Counted from the first letter of the stretch, positions 1-11,158 are shown. The stretch is DNA of 64,000 nt from Dipteris shenzhenensis (GCA_047967505.1 CM106541.1), one strand, 5' to 3'. Program-made: numbers and translations. The notes: generated by a model not told the origin, from the letters alone.

Positions 1-1020
1 ACCATGAACCTTTGGAACATGGAGGGTACATTGTGTAACTCGAATGGAATAAATTTGTAGGCATGGATGCCGCATTTCATGATGGAGGTCATATTCTATT
101 GACTGCCCAAACTTTTTTTTTTTTTGGGGGGGGGCATGCATTTTTGCTCACAAATTCAGAAATTTGACCTACTTCCCTAAGGATTTAGCTCTTGAATTCT
201 TCATATAAAACATCACACATGATTTTGTGCACACACTGGTATGGTCAAATTGAGAATCAAACATACATAACTCAAATTTCTAGGGTCACACTGCATGGTC
301 ATATGGGCTGTCACCCTTTTTCACAAATAGACATTGTCATATTAAATTCACAATTTCTCACTCATTAGTGATCAAATGACATTTAAACTTGATAAACAGT
401 CTCCTCACATATTGTGGAACTTAACTTATTTTTTGGTATTTATTTGAATGGTTTATATAATTAATAATCAATTGTTATAATTAGTAAAGACAAAAGAAAG
501 TCAAATTTTGGTATGGCCACCATATTTTTGAGTATTTTGAATAATTAATAGGATCCAATATGGTAGGGGGTTAGTAGACACATAAAGGTGTGTGGTGCAA
601 GTATCAAATCTCAAATCCAATTGTCAGATTTTGAGAGATGCAAGATTAATTTTTACTTTTACTTGTAAGAGTAGTTAAGAAAATAAGGAATAAATGTAGT
701 AATTGTGGGCATCACCAAACACTCCAAAAATCACATATATGCTAGTCCTCAATGTGATGAAGGTAAGGGGAAAAAATTAGTTTAATTTGAGTAAGGGAAG
801 GGTCAATTTTTGCCTCCCCAAGTGAAATCCCCCTTTTAAGGGGCAAAAGGCCACCCGAGCCAAATACCAAGGCTATTACATAGGCTTGGTATTAAGCTTG
901 GAAAGGCACTTTTGGAGAATTACCAAGCCTAGTGGCAACCATGTGGGAATGGGCATGTTGCCCATGTGGAAGGCTAAGCCATTGGCCAACTCATCATATT
1001 TACATTGTCAACATGCCACC
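1..1020. other. AT-rich DNA without recognisable genes
   Basis: I see no open reading frame of useful length and no familiar motif on either strand. A poly-T run followed directly by a poly-G run lies at about 112-132. The rest is ordinary AT-rich intergenic sequence. Confidence 0.6.
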
Positions 1021-1480
1021 TCCCAACTTCCTACCACCATAGATTGACACCTAAGCAGAGTGACATGGCCTAAAGTCCACCTAAGCAACTTGCCTAGTGC
1101 CACATCATCAATGACATGCCACATGTCCTGCCATTTCATCATGCCACCTGTGATGCCACATTAGCCCAGGCACCACCTCATCAAGCCACATCATAGGCAT
1201 GCTTGGAGCTACATCATCACTCACCTACCATCTCACACTACTACCTCATCACTGCCACCTCATGCTGCCACATCACATTGCCACCTCACACTACCACGTC
1301 ATCTTGGCCACATCATACTAGTTGACCCAAGAAGCATGACAAATCATCATCCCAGTTGGTGCCATGTCATCAAAATGCATGGTGCCACATCAGCCATGAG
1401 TTGCTACATCATCATCTCCACCTCCATGCATGTGTGACACATCAAGAGGGACACCATCAAGCATGCTGAGTGCACGCTCA
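1021..1480. repeat. Degenerate CCACATCATC-like repeat tract
   Basis: Short variants of GCCACATCATC, CCACCTCATC and CCACATCACA recur many times over about 460 bp, so the plus strand is rich in C and A. No unit is constant enough to give a clean period. A similar composition reappears near 32860-33600, so both may be decayed pieces of one repeat class. Confidence 0.5.
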
Positions 1481-1531
1481 TGCATGCATGGTGAAATGAT
1501 ACATCATGTCTTGCGTGTGATTTGAATCAAT

Positions 1532-1755
1532 GAAATCAAATGCAAATTAGCATAGGTTTACTCCTCTAGGTATCTTCCAATGGCATATTAAAGGTGCAAG
1601 GAAATAACATTAGGATAGGCATCTAGGGTATATTGTTATGGCAAGAAATCAAATGCAAATTAGCATAGGTTTACTCTTCTAGGGTATCTTCTAATGTCAT
1701 ATTAAAGGTGCAAGGAAATAACATAAGGATAGGCATATAAGGTATATTGTTATGG
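1532..1755. repeat. Tandem duplication, 2 copies of about 113 bp
   Basis: The block starting GAAATCAAATGCAAATTAGC at 1532 recurs at 1645. The two copies differ by a few substitutions and small indels, and both end in GTATATTGTTATGG. No coding potential is visible. Confidence 0.85.
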
Positions 1756-2458
1756 AAAAATTAAACAAAAATTATATATAACAATATACCACAGTTAGAT
1801 TATGCCAACATTATGGACCCAAATCAAATTAGCATTGGATTCCATCATATATAATTTAATGTAAATCATCTAAATTCAAGGGAACCACTTAAATTAGTGT
1901 AAAAATGAGTTGCCTTCAAATTAGAAGAGCCACTCATTCCAGTCAAATCACCACAACCACCCAATTTAGTCAAATTGAATCCAATCAAATTTAGGGAATG
2001 AGTATCCAACCTCTTAAGAAACCACATTTTTTGTTCTCATTTCATCCATTGCTAGCTTGGAGCCTCTTCTTTCCTCCCCATCAACTTGTCAATTCTTCCT
2101 ACCTTCATTGAGAATGGACTCTCAAAGCCATAGAGCCAATAGACATGATAGAAATAGGAAACCCCTTGCCCACAAGCTCATCGACGAGGAGCGGAAGAGG
2201 AAAGATCTTGAGCGACAAAGAGCTTAGAGAGCTAAAGCTTGTGCTGTCGATCGGGCAGCATTGTGCCATTAATTGAAAATTCCAGCCCTGGTGCAACCAC
2301 ATGTCATGGGTCCTTTGCCTTTGATTCCCTTTGTAGTGCCAATATTGTGATGCCCAACTCACGTGCTAGCTAGTACGTGACTTATCAAGCCTAAAAATCT
2401 ATCCAAACAGCTAGTTCAAACACTATCTGTTGTTCTTGGCTCTAAATCAACAAGAACG
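1756..2458. other. No supported gene; one short hydrophilic ORF
   Basis: The stretch is AT-rich. A 37-codon plus-strand ORF (2114-2227) is rich in Arg, Lys, Glu and Asp and ends in TAG, after which hydrophilic codons continue. It resembles no family I recognise and may be chance. Confidence 0.3.
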
Positions 2459-2634
2459 GCTCGATTTGCAGATTGGAGACACCCTAAACTTCAAATCACT
2501 CCATTCCATTGGCGGAGGATTTGTTTGCTTCAGAGCCCGGAGAATAGCTCGATTTGTAGATCATCATCGCCTTGATCTTCAAATCACCCCATTCCATTGG
2601 CGGAGGATTTGTTTGCTTTAAAGTTTGAGTGTTT
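2459..2634. repeat. Tandem duplication, 2 copies of 88 bp
   Basis: GCTCGATTTG begins copies at 2459 and 2547. The second half of each copy, containing CCATTGGCGGAGGATTTG, is almost identical while the middle has diverged. Short ORFs across it on both strands are by-products of the duplication. Confidence 0.8.
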
Positions 2635-3840
2635 ACCAAAATTCTTGGAATTGGAGTGATAGAGGTTTGTGGTGATGGAGGTTTGCAGTTACGTAGGCAT
2701 TTACAGTCCATCGTTGATTCCCTATGCTCCCCTTGCTTTCCTTAATATTTGTGTATAATTGTTGATATGTAGTCCTTTGTTATGTTAATGAGTAGATTCT
2801 TGGATTTGCCGCTCACATTCTTTGATCCCAATGTGCTCTTATAACCATAAATATCACTCAGCTTCTTCATGCATTTCTCGGATTTGATACGCTCAATTTC
2901 AATGTGACCCTCAAATTGTTCGATCCTAGTGTGCTTTAAGCATAAATATCCAGTCCAGTCAAGGATGTTAGATTTATAGATTGCCAAGAAATTTTTGTAG
3001 CTAACAACGAATCACCTGCTATTCCCAACCACAAACTTATTGGTTCAAAGATGAGTAGTGGTGAGTTAGAGCATTTCTATGGGGTAGAGGAAAAAAACTA
3101 CAATGCTCAAAGCATGTAGGTCTTCAAAAATTGGAGTACAATGGACTAAGCTGCAAATAGATGAGAAAATATGGTCTTAACATCGGAAGTACTGATAACT
3201 AGAGAATCCAACAACAAAACTAGCAAGAGCAACGCTATCTTGGCCCCTACCATCCTTCCTTTCCACCCATGCAGCAACCCATCTTGGAGTCTTCACCTTC
3301 CTTCCAATTTAGACATAGCTTGAGCTTGCTCATTCAGTCTTTAGCAAAACGTCTTGGTGACAATAATAAGGGCATATGTGACTTGTCCATCAATGATCAC
3401 TCTCCCTTTAAGTCAATAGATCCAATCTATAGCTCCAAGTTAAAGTCTTTCATATGCAAGCTTTGTGAATGATTGTGGGGTGGACTATCTACAAAAAGGG
3501 ACTATTAAATGCTCAAAAAGTGACTACTTTGGCAAACAATACCAACATATCCCATCAACATATGCCGATAGGTCTATTGTGACCTTGCTGGTTAGGAGGT
3601 CGTTCTCTTCTCCTTTCAGTGTTTAAACACCTTTTATACTTGGACAAAGAAGGATGCGTCGTTGGTCTAAGGTAAAAGGATTTCAAACTTAATGTAGCAG
3701 TCCGAATGCCTATGTTCACTAAAATTTACAAAAGCTCCTACTGCTGTTTGAAAGAGCTTGTGAAAATGATGGAGAGTAAGTAGTATTATCAAGCCAAGTT
3801 ATTCTGGTCTTCTATGCAAAGTCCTATTTGTGAAACAAAG
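2635..3840. other. No supported gene
   Basis: Short ORFs occur on both strands, for example 3269-3472 plus, but none shows a recognisable domain or sustained coding composition. Nothing here can be assigned. Confidence 0.4.
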
Positions 3841-4315
3841 AGCTATGTACCAAACACAATGTGCAATCTAATGCAATGTGAAATCTACCCAAGGAAGGGC
3901 ACGCTCCTTGGTCTTATAATTTTTGGAGAAGGGGCATTCTTTCAATAACTAAATGTGTAGTTCCAAAATATGAAAAAAGTGCTATGTGCCCAATGTAGAC
4001 TCCTAAGCCGTGAATGCAATGTGCTATTTCAAAAACAAAGTGCTATGTGCCAAATGTAATGTACAATATGCTAAACGCAATCTATAATCTGTCCAATGAA
4101 TTATGAAGGCACATTCCTTGGTCTTATAATTTTTGGAGAGGGGGCGTGCTGACTCTCCCCACACACCAATCTGCCAAATGCAAACTACTAAGTCGTGATG
4201 CAAAGCAAAGCATTATGTGTCAAATGCAATGTGCAAAATGGAATCTGCAATCTACCCAAGGAAGGGCACATTCCTTGGTCTTATAATTTTTGGAGAGAAA
4301 GCATGCTAACTCTCC
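3841..4315. repeat. Degenerate repeat, 3 units of about 110 bp
   Basis: Three units share a TGCTATGTGCCAAATGCAATGTGC-like first half (two shorter matching parts) and a second half with CCTTGGTCTTATAATTTTTG. That landmark lies at 3906, 4116 and 4273, so spacing is uneven (210 and 157 bp). Related short motifs continue to about 4470. Confidence 0.7.
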
Positions 4316-4685
4316 CCCAACACAAATGTGTGGTCATGTGTTGATTATTTTAGTAATTTAGTCTCCAGTTCTAAAATAAAGGAAACTGTCATGTGCCAAA
4401 TGCCAACTACTAAGTGCTAAATGCAATGTGCTATGTATGCTTGTAATGTAAATTGCAAAGTGCTATGCACTTAATGCAATGTCTTATAACTCTAGGAAAG
4501 CAACAAATGGGCCTTTTTCAAGGTTCCTTTTTAACCTCAATGTTAAAAATGCCTCATGCACAAAAGGAAAAAAAAAAAGCCTCATGCACTATTATGCATA
4601 TACAAGTATTTCATTAGTTTCTTTAGGAAATTCTCCCTTCTTTTCCAATGCAGCTACCTACTTGAATCTAGTTCCATGTGTATGT

Positions 4686-4727
4686 GCACCCTCACCCCCA
4701 CCCCCACCCCCACCCCCACCCCCCCAC
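4686..4727. repeat. CACCCC microsatellite
   Basis: This is a run of CACCCC/CCCCAC units on the plus strand with C-rich flanks to about 4800. It creates artificial proline-rich ORFs in all plus frames. Confidence 0.85.
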
Positions 4728-4891
4728 ATGCCACCTCCACCTCCCCTCTCCACCTCCCTTCTCCCCTCCACCCCCTCACCCTCTCCTGTAACCCCCCCTC
4801 CCATCCCACACATTTTCCTTCTTCTGTCGATCCACCTGCCCCACCTCGCAATGGTGTTGGATCACAATGTGACTTGACAAAATCTGCTATT

Positions 4892-4964
4892 TGTGAAAAC
4901 ATGCATGCCTCAGGATATATGGAGCACTCTAAGGTGGATGGAACCTATGTGGAAACATGATGAA
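4892..4964 (-). repeat. Element C 3' LTR, outer part (split by B)
   Basis: These 73 bp match 20080-20152 of the intact LTR. The match breaks exactly at the TSD of element B and resumes at 17296; 73 plus 304 bp equals the 377 bp of the intact LTR. Confidence 0.9.
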
Positions 4965-5112
4965 TGATGGAGAGGAGGTCTTATTAGAGAGCAACAAAGA
5001 AAGGGAGAACACCAAAATTGTGGGTGCTAACTCACCCAGATCAAGGTAAGCACTTATTATGTATGTATGGTACAAAGGGGTATAGACTGGGCCATTGGCC
5101 TTTACCCTAACA
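4965..5112 (-). repeat. Element B 3' LTR
   Basis: This 148-bp LTR is TG...CA bounded and pairs with 17143-17290. The two copies differ at 8 positions, 5 of them inside an 11-bp window. Confidence 0.93.
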
Positions 5113-5122
5113 ACCTCCCATT
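5113..5122 (-). promoter_or_regulatory. Element B polypurine tract
   Basis: The minus strand reads AATGGGAGGT directly before the 3' LTR. This is the expected priming site for plus-strand DNA synthesis and nearly matches the tract of element A (AAGTGGGAGGT). Confidence 0.8.
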
Positions 5123-5166
5123 CAAAGGCCAATGTGCCTTTAAGGGAGAAGATGGGCTTCCTAATG

Positions 5167-5834
5167 TCATCTGACACCCATCAATACTCTGCAATGTGCA
5201 AACCGCTCTGAGGAAAAACCCTTTGTAAGAAGATCTATAGGGTTCTCATCTATGTGAACCTTGACAAGCTGGATGCGCTTGTCCTCAATCACCTCTCTGA
5301 TGAAGTGATACTTCACATCAATACGCTTTGTCTTCGCATGGAAGACAGGATTCCGTGCCAATTGGATGGCACTCTGACTATCACAGTGCAAAATTGGAAC
5401 CTCTCGTGTAATGCGCTTAAGTCTCCCACTAAACGAGTAAGCCATATAGCTTCCTTGCATGCCTCAGTGGCTACAACATACTCTGCCTCAGTGGTAGACA
5501 AAGCCGTACATGGCTACAAATGAGAGACCCATGAAACTGCACCTCCAGTGAATGAGAAAACATATCCTGTAGTAGACCTCCTAGTGTCTACATTCCCTAC
5601 AAAATCAGCATCTGCATATCCAACAATAGATGTGTCCTTTCTCCCAAAGAAAATGCACATGTTCTTTGTACCATTCAAATATCTCATGATATCTTTCACT
5701 GCCTCCCAATGCTTTTTGCCAGGATTTGCCATATACCTGCTAATAGCTCCCACTGCAAAAGCAATATCTGGACGTGTAGTAACCATGGCATACATCAAGC
5801 TTCCTACTGTGGATGCATAAGGTATCTTTGCCAT
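5167..5834 (-). pseudogene. Element B RNase H domain (broken)
   Basis: Minus-strand ORFs 5514-5834, 5313-5501 and 5167-5460 together encode the end of copia reverse transcriptase and RNase H. The first contains the RPDIAFAVGAISRYMANPG connection and DADFVGNVDTRRSTTGY. The second has the STTEAEYVVATEACKEAIWL motif around the catalytic glutamate. The third carries HAKTKRIDVKYHFIREV and the C-terminal ENPIDLLTKG. Frame changes lie near 5510 and 5450, so no continuous protein is possible. Orientation and order agree with the rest of B. Confidence 0.88.
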
Positions 5835-6366
5835 TCAGCCCGCTCGACTTAGGGCTATCCGCTTGGCTGAGTTTCACATATGGAGGCAACGGAGTACTTA
5901 TGGACTTCCCCCTCTCCATATTGAAATGCTCAAGTACCTTGCTAATGTATTCTTTTTGTGACAAATGAAGGAGTTTCTTATTTCTATCCTAAACAATCCT
6001 CATGCCAAGTATGTGACTGGCGTCACCTAAATCCTTCATGTCAAAGGTCTCATGCAACTTTTTCTTCAAGGCATCCACATCCAAAGTAGATTTCCCAGCA
6101 ATAAGCATGTCATCAACATATAAAATCAAAATAAGAAGGCTACCATCTGATGCCTTCTTTGTGTAGAGGCAATGATCTGTCTCACTCCGTGTGTACCCTT
6201 GGGATCGTATAAATGCATCAAACTTATGGTACCACTCCCTAGAAGCTTGCTTCAGCCATAAAGACTTTTCTGAAGCTTGCATACCATTTGTTCATTGCCC
6301 TGCACAACAAACCCCTCTGGTTGCTACATATAGATCTTCTCATGAAGATCTCCATGTAGAAAAGCT
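5835..6366 (-). pseudogene. Element B reverse transcriptase, C-terminal part (broken)
   Basis: Minus ORFs 5989-6282 and 5740-5964 encode the palm of a copia reverse transcriptase, including the catalytic YVDD in ILYVDDMLIAG and the downstream DMKDLGDASHILGM. Between 6283 and 6366 the same domain continues with stops and a frame change. The coding match breaks at 6366 at the TSD of element A, and the upstream half of the domain resumes at 11392. Confidence 0.9.
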
Positions 6367-6548
6367 TGTGGGGTTAAAGTTCACTGTGCCTTAACCCCAG
6401 TTATGTACAATACTCAAACACATATATAAATGAATGAAAAAGAAGATTAGGGTGGTTCTGCACCCACCAAAACTTGTGTGGCTCTCTGTCTCCCTCTCTC
6501 TCTCTCTCTCTCCTTCTTCTGTTCTTGCTTCCGTTGAGAGCACTCTCA
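6367..6548 (+). repeat. Element A 5' LTR
   Basis: This 182-bp LTR starts TGTGGGG and ends CTCTCA. It includes a CT microsatellite at about 6489-6512. The TSD base run AAGCT precedes it. Confidence 0.95.
6423..6430 (+). promoter_or_regulatory. Probable TATA box of element A LTR
   Basis: TATATAAA lies 56 bp into the LTR, a usual place for a compact copia promoter. The same string occurs in the 3' LTR at about 11268. Confidence 0.55.
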
Positions 6549-6550
6549 AC

Positions 6551-6562
6551 TGGTATCAGAGC
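6551..6562 (+). promoter_or_regulatory. Element A primer-binding site
   Basis: TGGTATCAGAGC starts two bases after the LTR. It is the standard plant copia site complementary to the 3' end of initiator methionine tRNA. Confidence 0.95.
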
Positions 6563-7471
6563 TCGGGTGATCTAGCTGAGCGTGCGTGAATGCTTGGAAG
6601 CTCAGCAGCTCTGTGGGAGGAAGAAGAAGCTCTGTGGGAAGCTTTATGTGTGACTTTACTTACATCCGAGTGTGCAGAGACCTTGCAAAAACCTTTGGAA
6701 AAGTCCCTTTGGCTTTGCGAAGTGGTTTTGAGAGCCTGTTAAGAGCTTTCAAAGAAAAAGTCTTTTTTTGAGCTTTTCCCTGTTCTGTTCGATGACAGAG
6801 ACTCCGTATTGACTTGTAGAGGCAACTATTGCTTGCTTTTGGTGTCCAGATTACTTCAGGAGCCTGGAAACACCTTTATTCTTGAATCTGGGATCATTTC
6901 ATTGGATTTCTGACTCACTGTGTCAGTTTCTGCGTTTTTTGCCCGGGTGTTGGAACTCAAGTTTGGAGCAACCATTTGCAGATCTGTCAGTTCCGGTGGA
7001 CTCAGGAGGTCCTAAAACTTCTATGTTGCTCATCATTCGCACTCCAGTGGAGTTTACAAACAGCTCTGTTTCAAAAAACGTTTTTCAGTCCGTGTGTTGG
7101 ACCCAGTGATTGAGACCACGGTTTCCAAAACCGTCTGTCCCATTGCGTTTCGGACGCCCAAAAACCCCTACCTATCAATTCTTGCATGATTCGGTGGAGG
7201 ATTTTCAGAGTTATAGATCTCTGTATATTCGATTTCGTCTCTCTGTTATGCATTTTTCATTCTAAGGTTTTGAAACCTTAGATTTATGCCACATGGCAGT
7301 GGATAAGTGTTGACTCCCATTTCTCACTCATCGGTTAGGATTTTGGAGTTCTGGCAGAAGAGAGATATTTGCAAATTTTCTTACTGAGTCCGATTATGCA
7401 ATGGCGCCCATGTTTTGAAGCATCTCAGGTTCTATTTTCAGTAGCGCTCATTACCGTGGGACTATGATTTC
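6563..7471 (+). other. Element A leader; gag N-terminus absent
   Basis: No frame here encodes the gag N-terminal region that the sister element B has (the SYWKEQIYN segment). Short ORFs occur but look non-coding. Either the first roughly 150 gag codons were deleted or this element always lacked them. Confidence 0.65.
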
Positions 7472-9640
7472 TTGAGCATACCTTATGTAGATCACTCTGG
7501 TTGCAGTTTGAGCAGTGTGCGCTCATTCGTGGTGTGCATTGGGATATTTCTCTTATGTTCATTGCCATCCTCATGGGATACCTTCCGTACAGCTATCAGT
7601 AACTCTGCACCTGGTGGAGTACTGAAATTTGATGATGTTGTGGGTAGCTTGTTGGCCGAGGAGATTAGACAAAAGTCTATGGATGGCAACAAGCAGGATG
7701 CAGCCTTAAATGTGCAAAGGGGTAGATCACAGTTCAGGGGGAAGTCCCAAGAAAGAGGGAAGTCTCGTAGCAAATCCAAGGCATGGAACATTGAGTGTTA
7801 CCATTGTGGCAAGAAGGGCCATATGAAAAAGGATTGCTACAAGCTGAAAAGAGAGCAAAAGGATAAGAAAAAGAATGCAAATTGGGGTGCAAATCAAAAG
7901 GAAGAGAGTCCAAGGGAGGACAAAGGAAAAGTGAAGATCGAGGAGATCAATGCAGTCACATATGATAGTGACAATGATGTTCTCTTCATGTCTAGTTTAT
8001 CTGCAGAGTTGCTTACCACTTCAGATGATGCATATTCCCAGGATTGGATTTTGGATTCTGGTGCTTCATTCCATGTTACTCCCCATAGGGAATGGTTCTC
8101 CACTTATGATAGTGGAAAGACAGGTTGTGTGCATCTTGGAAATGACTATGCATGTGACATAGTGGGAGCAGGTGACATAAAGTTTTCTTTTGCAAATGGG
8201 TCTGCATTTGTTTTGAAACATGTGAGACATGTGCCTAAGCTGACCAAGAGTCTTATTTCAGTGGGTCAGCTAGATGATGCTAGTTTTCACACCACTTTTG
8301 GCTTTCAAAGTTGGAAAATTCAAAAGGGCTCTATGCTTTTGGCCAGGGGTGCCAAGTGTGGGACTTTGTATCCTTTACATGTATCAGGGGTATTTGATCA
8401 TGTTGTTGCAATAACCGAGCAGGCAAGCACTTCTTTGTGGCATTGCAGGTTGGGGCACATGAGCCAGAATGGAATGAAACTCTTATGCCGTTTGGGTTAT
8501 GTACCGCATTTGAGTTTCTCTGATTTTGAATTTTGTGAGCATTGTCTCTATGGGAAGCAGACTAAATCAGCCCATAAAAGAAGGGGAAAGAAAGAGTTTG
8601 AAATGCTTGATTTGGTGCATTCAGACGTATGTGGTCCCATGCCTACACAGTCATTAGGCGGGGCTGAATACTATGTGACATTCATTGATGATGCAACTAG
8701 GAAAGTGTGGGCTTATGCTATAGCTCGGAAGAGTGATGTGTTCCAGGTATTTCAGAAATGGCTGGCCTTGGTTGAGAATCAGTCAGGTAGAATGCTTAAA
8801 TGCCTACGGACTGACAATGGTGGAGAGTATCTCTCTCATGACTTTCAGCATTTCTGTGATACTCGTGGGATTAAGAGGGAGGTTACATCCCCTCGTACTC
8901 CAGAGCAAAATCCAATTGCAGAAAAGATGAACCGTACCATTCAAGAAAGGTTGCAATGCATGCTTTCCAATGCAAGTCTTTCTGGTGGTTTTTGGGCTGA
9001 GGCAATGAAGACTACAGTGCATGTGATCAATAGATCACCTAGTAAGAGTTTGGATGGTGGTATTCCTGAAGAGGCATGGAGCGGCAAGAAGCCCTCTTAC
9101 TCTCATTTGCGTTTATTTGGGTGTGAGGCATATGCACATGTGCCAAAAGAGCTTCGAAAGAAGCTAGATCCTAAGTCTAGGAAATTCATCTTTCTAGGTT
9201 ATGGTGAAAGTGGAGAGATGGGCTATCATCTCTGGGATCCAAAAGCAAAGAAAATCATACGCAGCCATGATGTGGTCTTCAATGAGAAGAACATGCATAA
9301 GGCACCCATGAGGGATGTGGAAATGAGGAGAATCACTTTCCAGGATGTGAATCCACCTGCATATGTTGATAGACAGCAAGCTGTCCATGCACCAAATGTG
9401 CAAGAAATGGTACCACCAAGTACTCCCACAAATATACAATCAAGGGTAGATGATGGATCATCTATTGGTGGAAATGATGAGCCAAATGTGGCTGATATGC
9501 AGGTGGGACAGCAAGCTGAAATGCCATTGAGAAGATCATCTAGAGTGTCTAAAAAGCCTGATAGGTTTGTTCCAGGGGTAGACTATGTGATGCTTACTAA
9601 TTGCGGGGAGCCTTCTTACATGAGAGGCTATGATGCGTGA
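7472..9640 (+). CDS. Element A gag C-terminus, protease and integrase ORF
   Basis: This 722-residue ORF starts inside gag; the Met at 7472 is simply the first in frame, and clear gag homology begins near residue 30. In order it has the end of the gag core (30-70), a basic linker, a CCHC zinc knuckle (CYHCGKKGHMKKDC, 109-122), and a retropepsin motif DSG at 195-197. Integrase follows with its zinc site (H324, H329, C355, C358) and the catalytic triad D385, D448 and E484. The segment around the last catalytic residue reads EQNPIAEKMNRT, where most relatives have Gly-Val; this could reduce activity. The ORF ends at a frame break with the reverse transcriptase ORF, overlapping it by 11 bp. Confidence 0.93.
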   Translation: MSIPYVDHSGCSLSSVRSFVVCIGIFLLCSLPSSWDTFRTAISNSAPGGVLKFDDVVGSLLAEEIRQKSMDGNKQDAALNVQRGRSQFRGKSQERGKSRSKSKAWNIECYHCGKKGHMKKDCYKLKREQKDKKKNANWGANQKEESPREDKGKVKIEEINAVTYDSDNDVLFMSSLSAELLTTSDDAYSQDWILDSGASFHVTPHREWFSTYDSGKTGCVHLGNDYACDIVGAGDIKFSFANGSAFVLKHVRHVPKLTKSLISVGQLDDASFHTTFGFQSWKIQKGSMLLARGAKCGTLYPLHVSGVFDHVVAITEQASTSLWHCRLGHMSQNGMKLLCRLGYVPHLSFSDFEFCEHCLYGKQTKSAHKRRGKKEFEMLDLVHSDVCGPMPTQSLGGAEYYVTFIDDATRKVWAYAIARKSDVFQVFQKWLALVENQSGRMLKCLRTDNGGEYLSHDFQHFCDTRGIKREVTSPRTPEQNPIAEKMNRTIQERLQCMLSNASLSGGFWAEAMKTTVHVINRSPSKSLDGGIPEEAWSGKKPSYSHLRLFGCEAYAHVPKELRKKLDPKSRKFIFLGYGESGEMGYHLWDPKAKKIIRSHDVVFNEKNMHKAPMRDVEMRRITFQDVNPPAYVDRQQAVHAPNVQEMVPPSTPTNIQSRVDDGSSIGGNDEPNVADMQVGQQAEMPLRRSSRVSKKPDRFVPGVDYVMLTNCGEPSYMRGYDA

Positions 9641-10643
9641 GGATCAACGCAAGTGGGAGTATGCTATGCAATCAGAGATGAGTTCACTTATGAAGAATAA
9701 GACTTGGGACTTGGTTTCTTTGCCACATGGAAAGAAAGCATTGCCATGTAAATGGGTCTACAAAATGAAGGTCACAGGTGATGATGTGCCTAGGTACAAG
9801 GCCCATTTGGTTGCTAAAGGGTTCAAGCAAGAGAAGGGTGTGGACTTTGATGAGATATTCTCTCCGGTTGTGAAGATGACCACACTTAGATGCATGCTTG
9901 GACTAGTGGCAATAGAGGATATGGAGCTTATGCAGATGGATGTCAAGACAGCTTTCTTGCATGGGGATTTGCATGAGGAAATTTACATGGTTCAGCCGGA
10001 AGGCTTTGAAGAAAAGGGCAAAGAGCATTTAGTTTGCAAGCTGAAGAAGAGTCTCTATGGTCTTAAGCAAGCACCTAGAGAATGGTATCAGAAGTTTGAT
10101 GCTTTCATTCGGTCCCAGGGTTTTAGAAGGAGTGAAATTGATCACTGCCTCTACACTAAAAGGGCTAAGGATAATAGCCTGATAATCTTGGCACTATATG
10201 TGGATGATATGCTATTGGCTAGCAAGAATACTTATGAGCTAGATGCATTAAAGGCCAAATTGCATGAGGCCTTTGATATGAAGGATTTGGGACTTGCAGG
10301 TCATATTCTTGGTATGCGCATCACGCGTGATCGGAGTAGGAAACTCCTTTGGCTTTCACAAAAAGAGTATGTTACAAAAGTATTACAGCATTTCAATATG
10401 GAGGAGGGGAAGGCAGTGAGTACTCCATTGCCTCCATATGTGAAACTGAGTCATACAGATAGTCCCAAATCAGAAGAGGAGAGGGCCATGATGGCCAAGG
10501 TTCCTTATGCATCAGCAGTTGGGAGTCTTATGTATGCTATGATAGCTACTAGACCAGACATTGCATTTGCAGTGGGAGTTGTTAGCAGGTATATATGGCT
10601 AATCCAGGAAAGAGGCATTGGGAGGCAGTTAAGTGCATCATGA
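9630..10643 (+). CDS. Element A reverse transcriptase ORF
   Basis: The 337-residue ORF covers the copia reverse transcriptase. It opens with the WEYAMQSEM segment and KWVYKMK, then VKTAFLHGDL (about 105-114), SLYGLKQAPREW (141-152) and the catalytic YVDD at 190-193. The TPLPPYVKLS and RPDIAFAVG segments follow. Compared with element B it is offset by one frame from the upstream ORF at about 9628. It ends early because of a TA-repeat length change near 10594 (TATATATGG). It copies element RNA into DNA in the virus-like particle, but as it stands it is separated from gag-protease-integrase. Confidence 0.93.
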   Translation: MMREDQRKWEYAMQSEMSSLMKNKTWDLVSLPHGKKALPCKWVYKMKVTGDDVPRYKAHLVAKGFKQEKGVDFDEIFSPVVKMTTLRCMLGLVAIEDMELMQMDVKTAFLHGDLHEEIYMVQPEGFEEKGKEHLVCKLKKSLYGLKQAPREWYQKFDAFIRSQGFRRSEIDHCLYTKRAKDNSLIILALYVDDMLLASKNTYELDALKAKLHEAFDMKDLGLAGHILGMRITRDRSRKLLWLSQKEYVTKVLQHFNMEEGKAVSTPLPPYVKLSHTDSPKSEEERAMMAKVPYASAVGSLMYAMIATRPDIAFAVGVVSRYIWLIQERGIGRQLSAS

Positions 10644-11158
10644 GGTACATGAAGGGTACCAAGGAGATGTGCATTTGCTTTGGTAAAGGAGACATGCGTG
10701 TACTTGGGTACACAGATTCAGACTATGCAGGGCATGTGGATAGTAGGAGATCCACTTTTGGTTATGTGTTCACCTTTGCAGGTGGTGCAGTGTCGTGGAT
10801 GTCTCGCACACAGAATTGCGTTGCTTTGTCTACCACAGAGGCTGAGTATGTTGTAGCCACAGAGGGTTGCAAGGAGGCTATATGGCTTGATCGGCTAGTG
10901 GGAGATTTGGGGATTCATACAGGTGTACCGACATTGCATAGTGATTCCATGAGTGCTATTCAGCTAGCACGGAATCCGGTCTTTCATGCAAAGACCAAAC
11001 ACATTGAGGTCAGGTACCATTTCATCAGGGAGGTACTTGAGGACAAGTGCATAGAGCTTGTCAAGGTTCATACAGATGATAACCCTGCAGATATGCTGAC
11101 GAAGAGTCTACCTAGTCAGCGGTTTGAGTATTGTCGTGTATTGATGGGCATTGGATAG
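10595..11158 (+). CDS. Element A RNase H ORF
   Basis: This 187-residue ORF overlaps the reverse transcriptase ORF by 49 bp in another frame. It carries the RNase H signature: YTDSDYAGHVDSRRST (39-54), STTEAEY with the catalytic Glu (79-85), HSDSMSAIQLARNP (115-128) and the C-terminal DDNPADMLTK (161-170). In copia elements this domain degrades the RNA strand during reverse transcription. Stop, polypurine tract and LTR follow within 60 bp, the normal copia layout. Confidence 0.92.
   Translation: MANPGKRHWEAVKCIMRYMKGTKEMCICFGKGDMRVLGYTDSDYAGHVDSRRSTFGYVFTFAGGAVSWMSRTQNCVALSTTEAEYVVATEGCKEAIWLDRLVGDLGIHTGVPTLHSDSMSAIQLARNPVFHAKTKHIEVRYHFIREVLEDKCIELVKVHTDDNPADMLTKSLPSQRFEYCRVLMGIG

Noticed and set aside
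4479-4960. Pro/Ser/Thr-rich ORFs
   Set aside because: They depend on the CACCCC microsatellite and cross into the LTR of element C.
7472-7555. Met at 7472 as the true gag start of element A
   Set aside because: The first about 28 residues do not resemble gag, whose homology begins abruptly after them; the Met is only the first available in frame.
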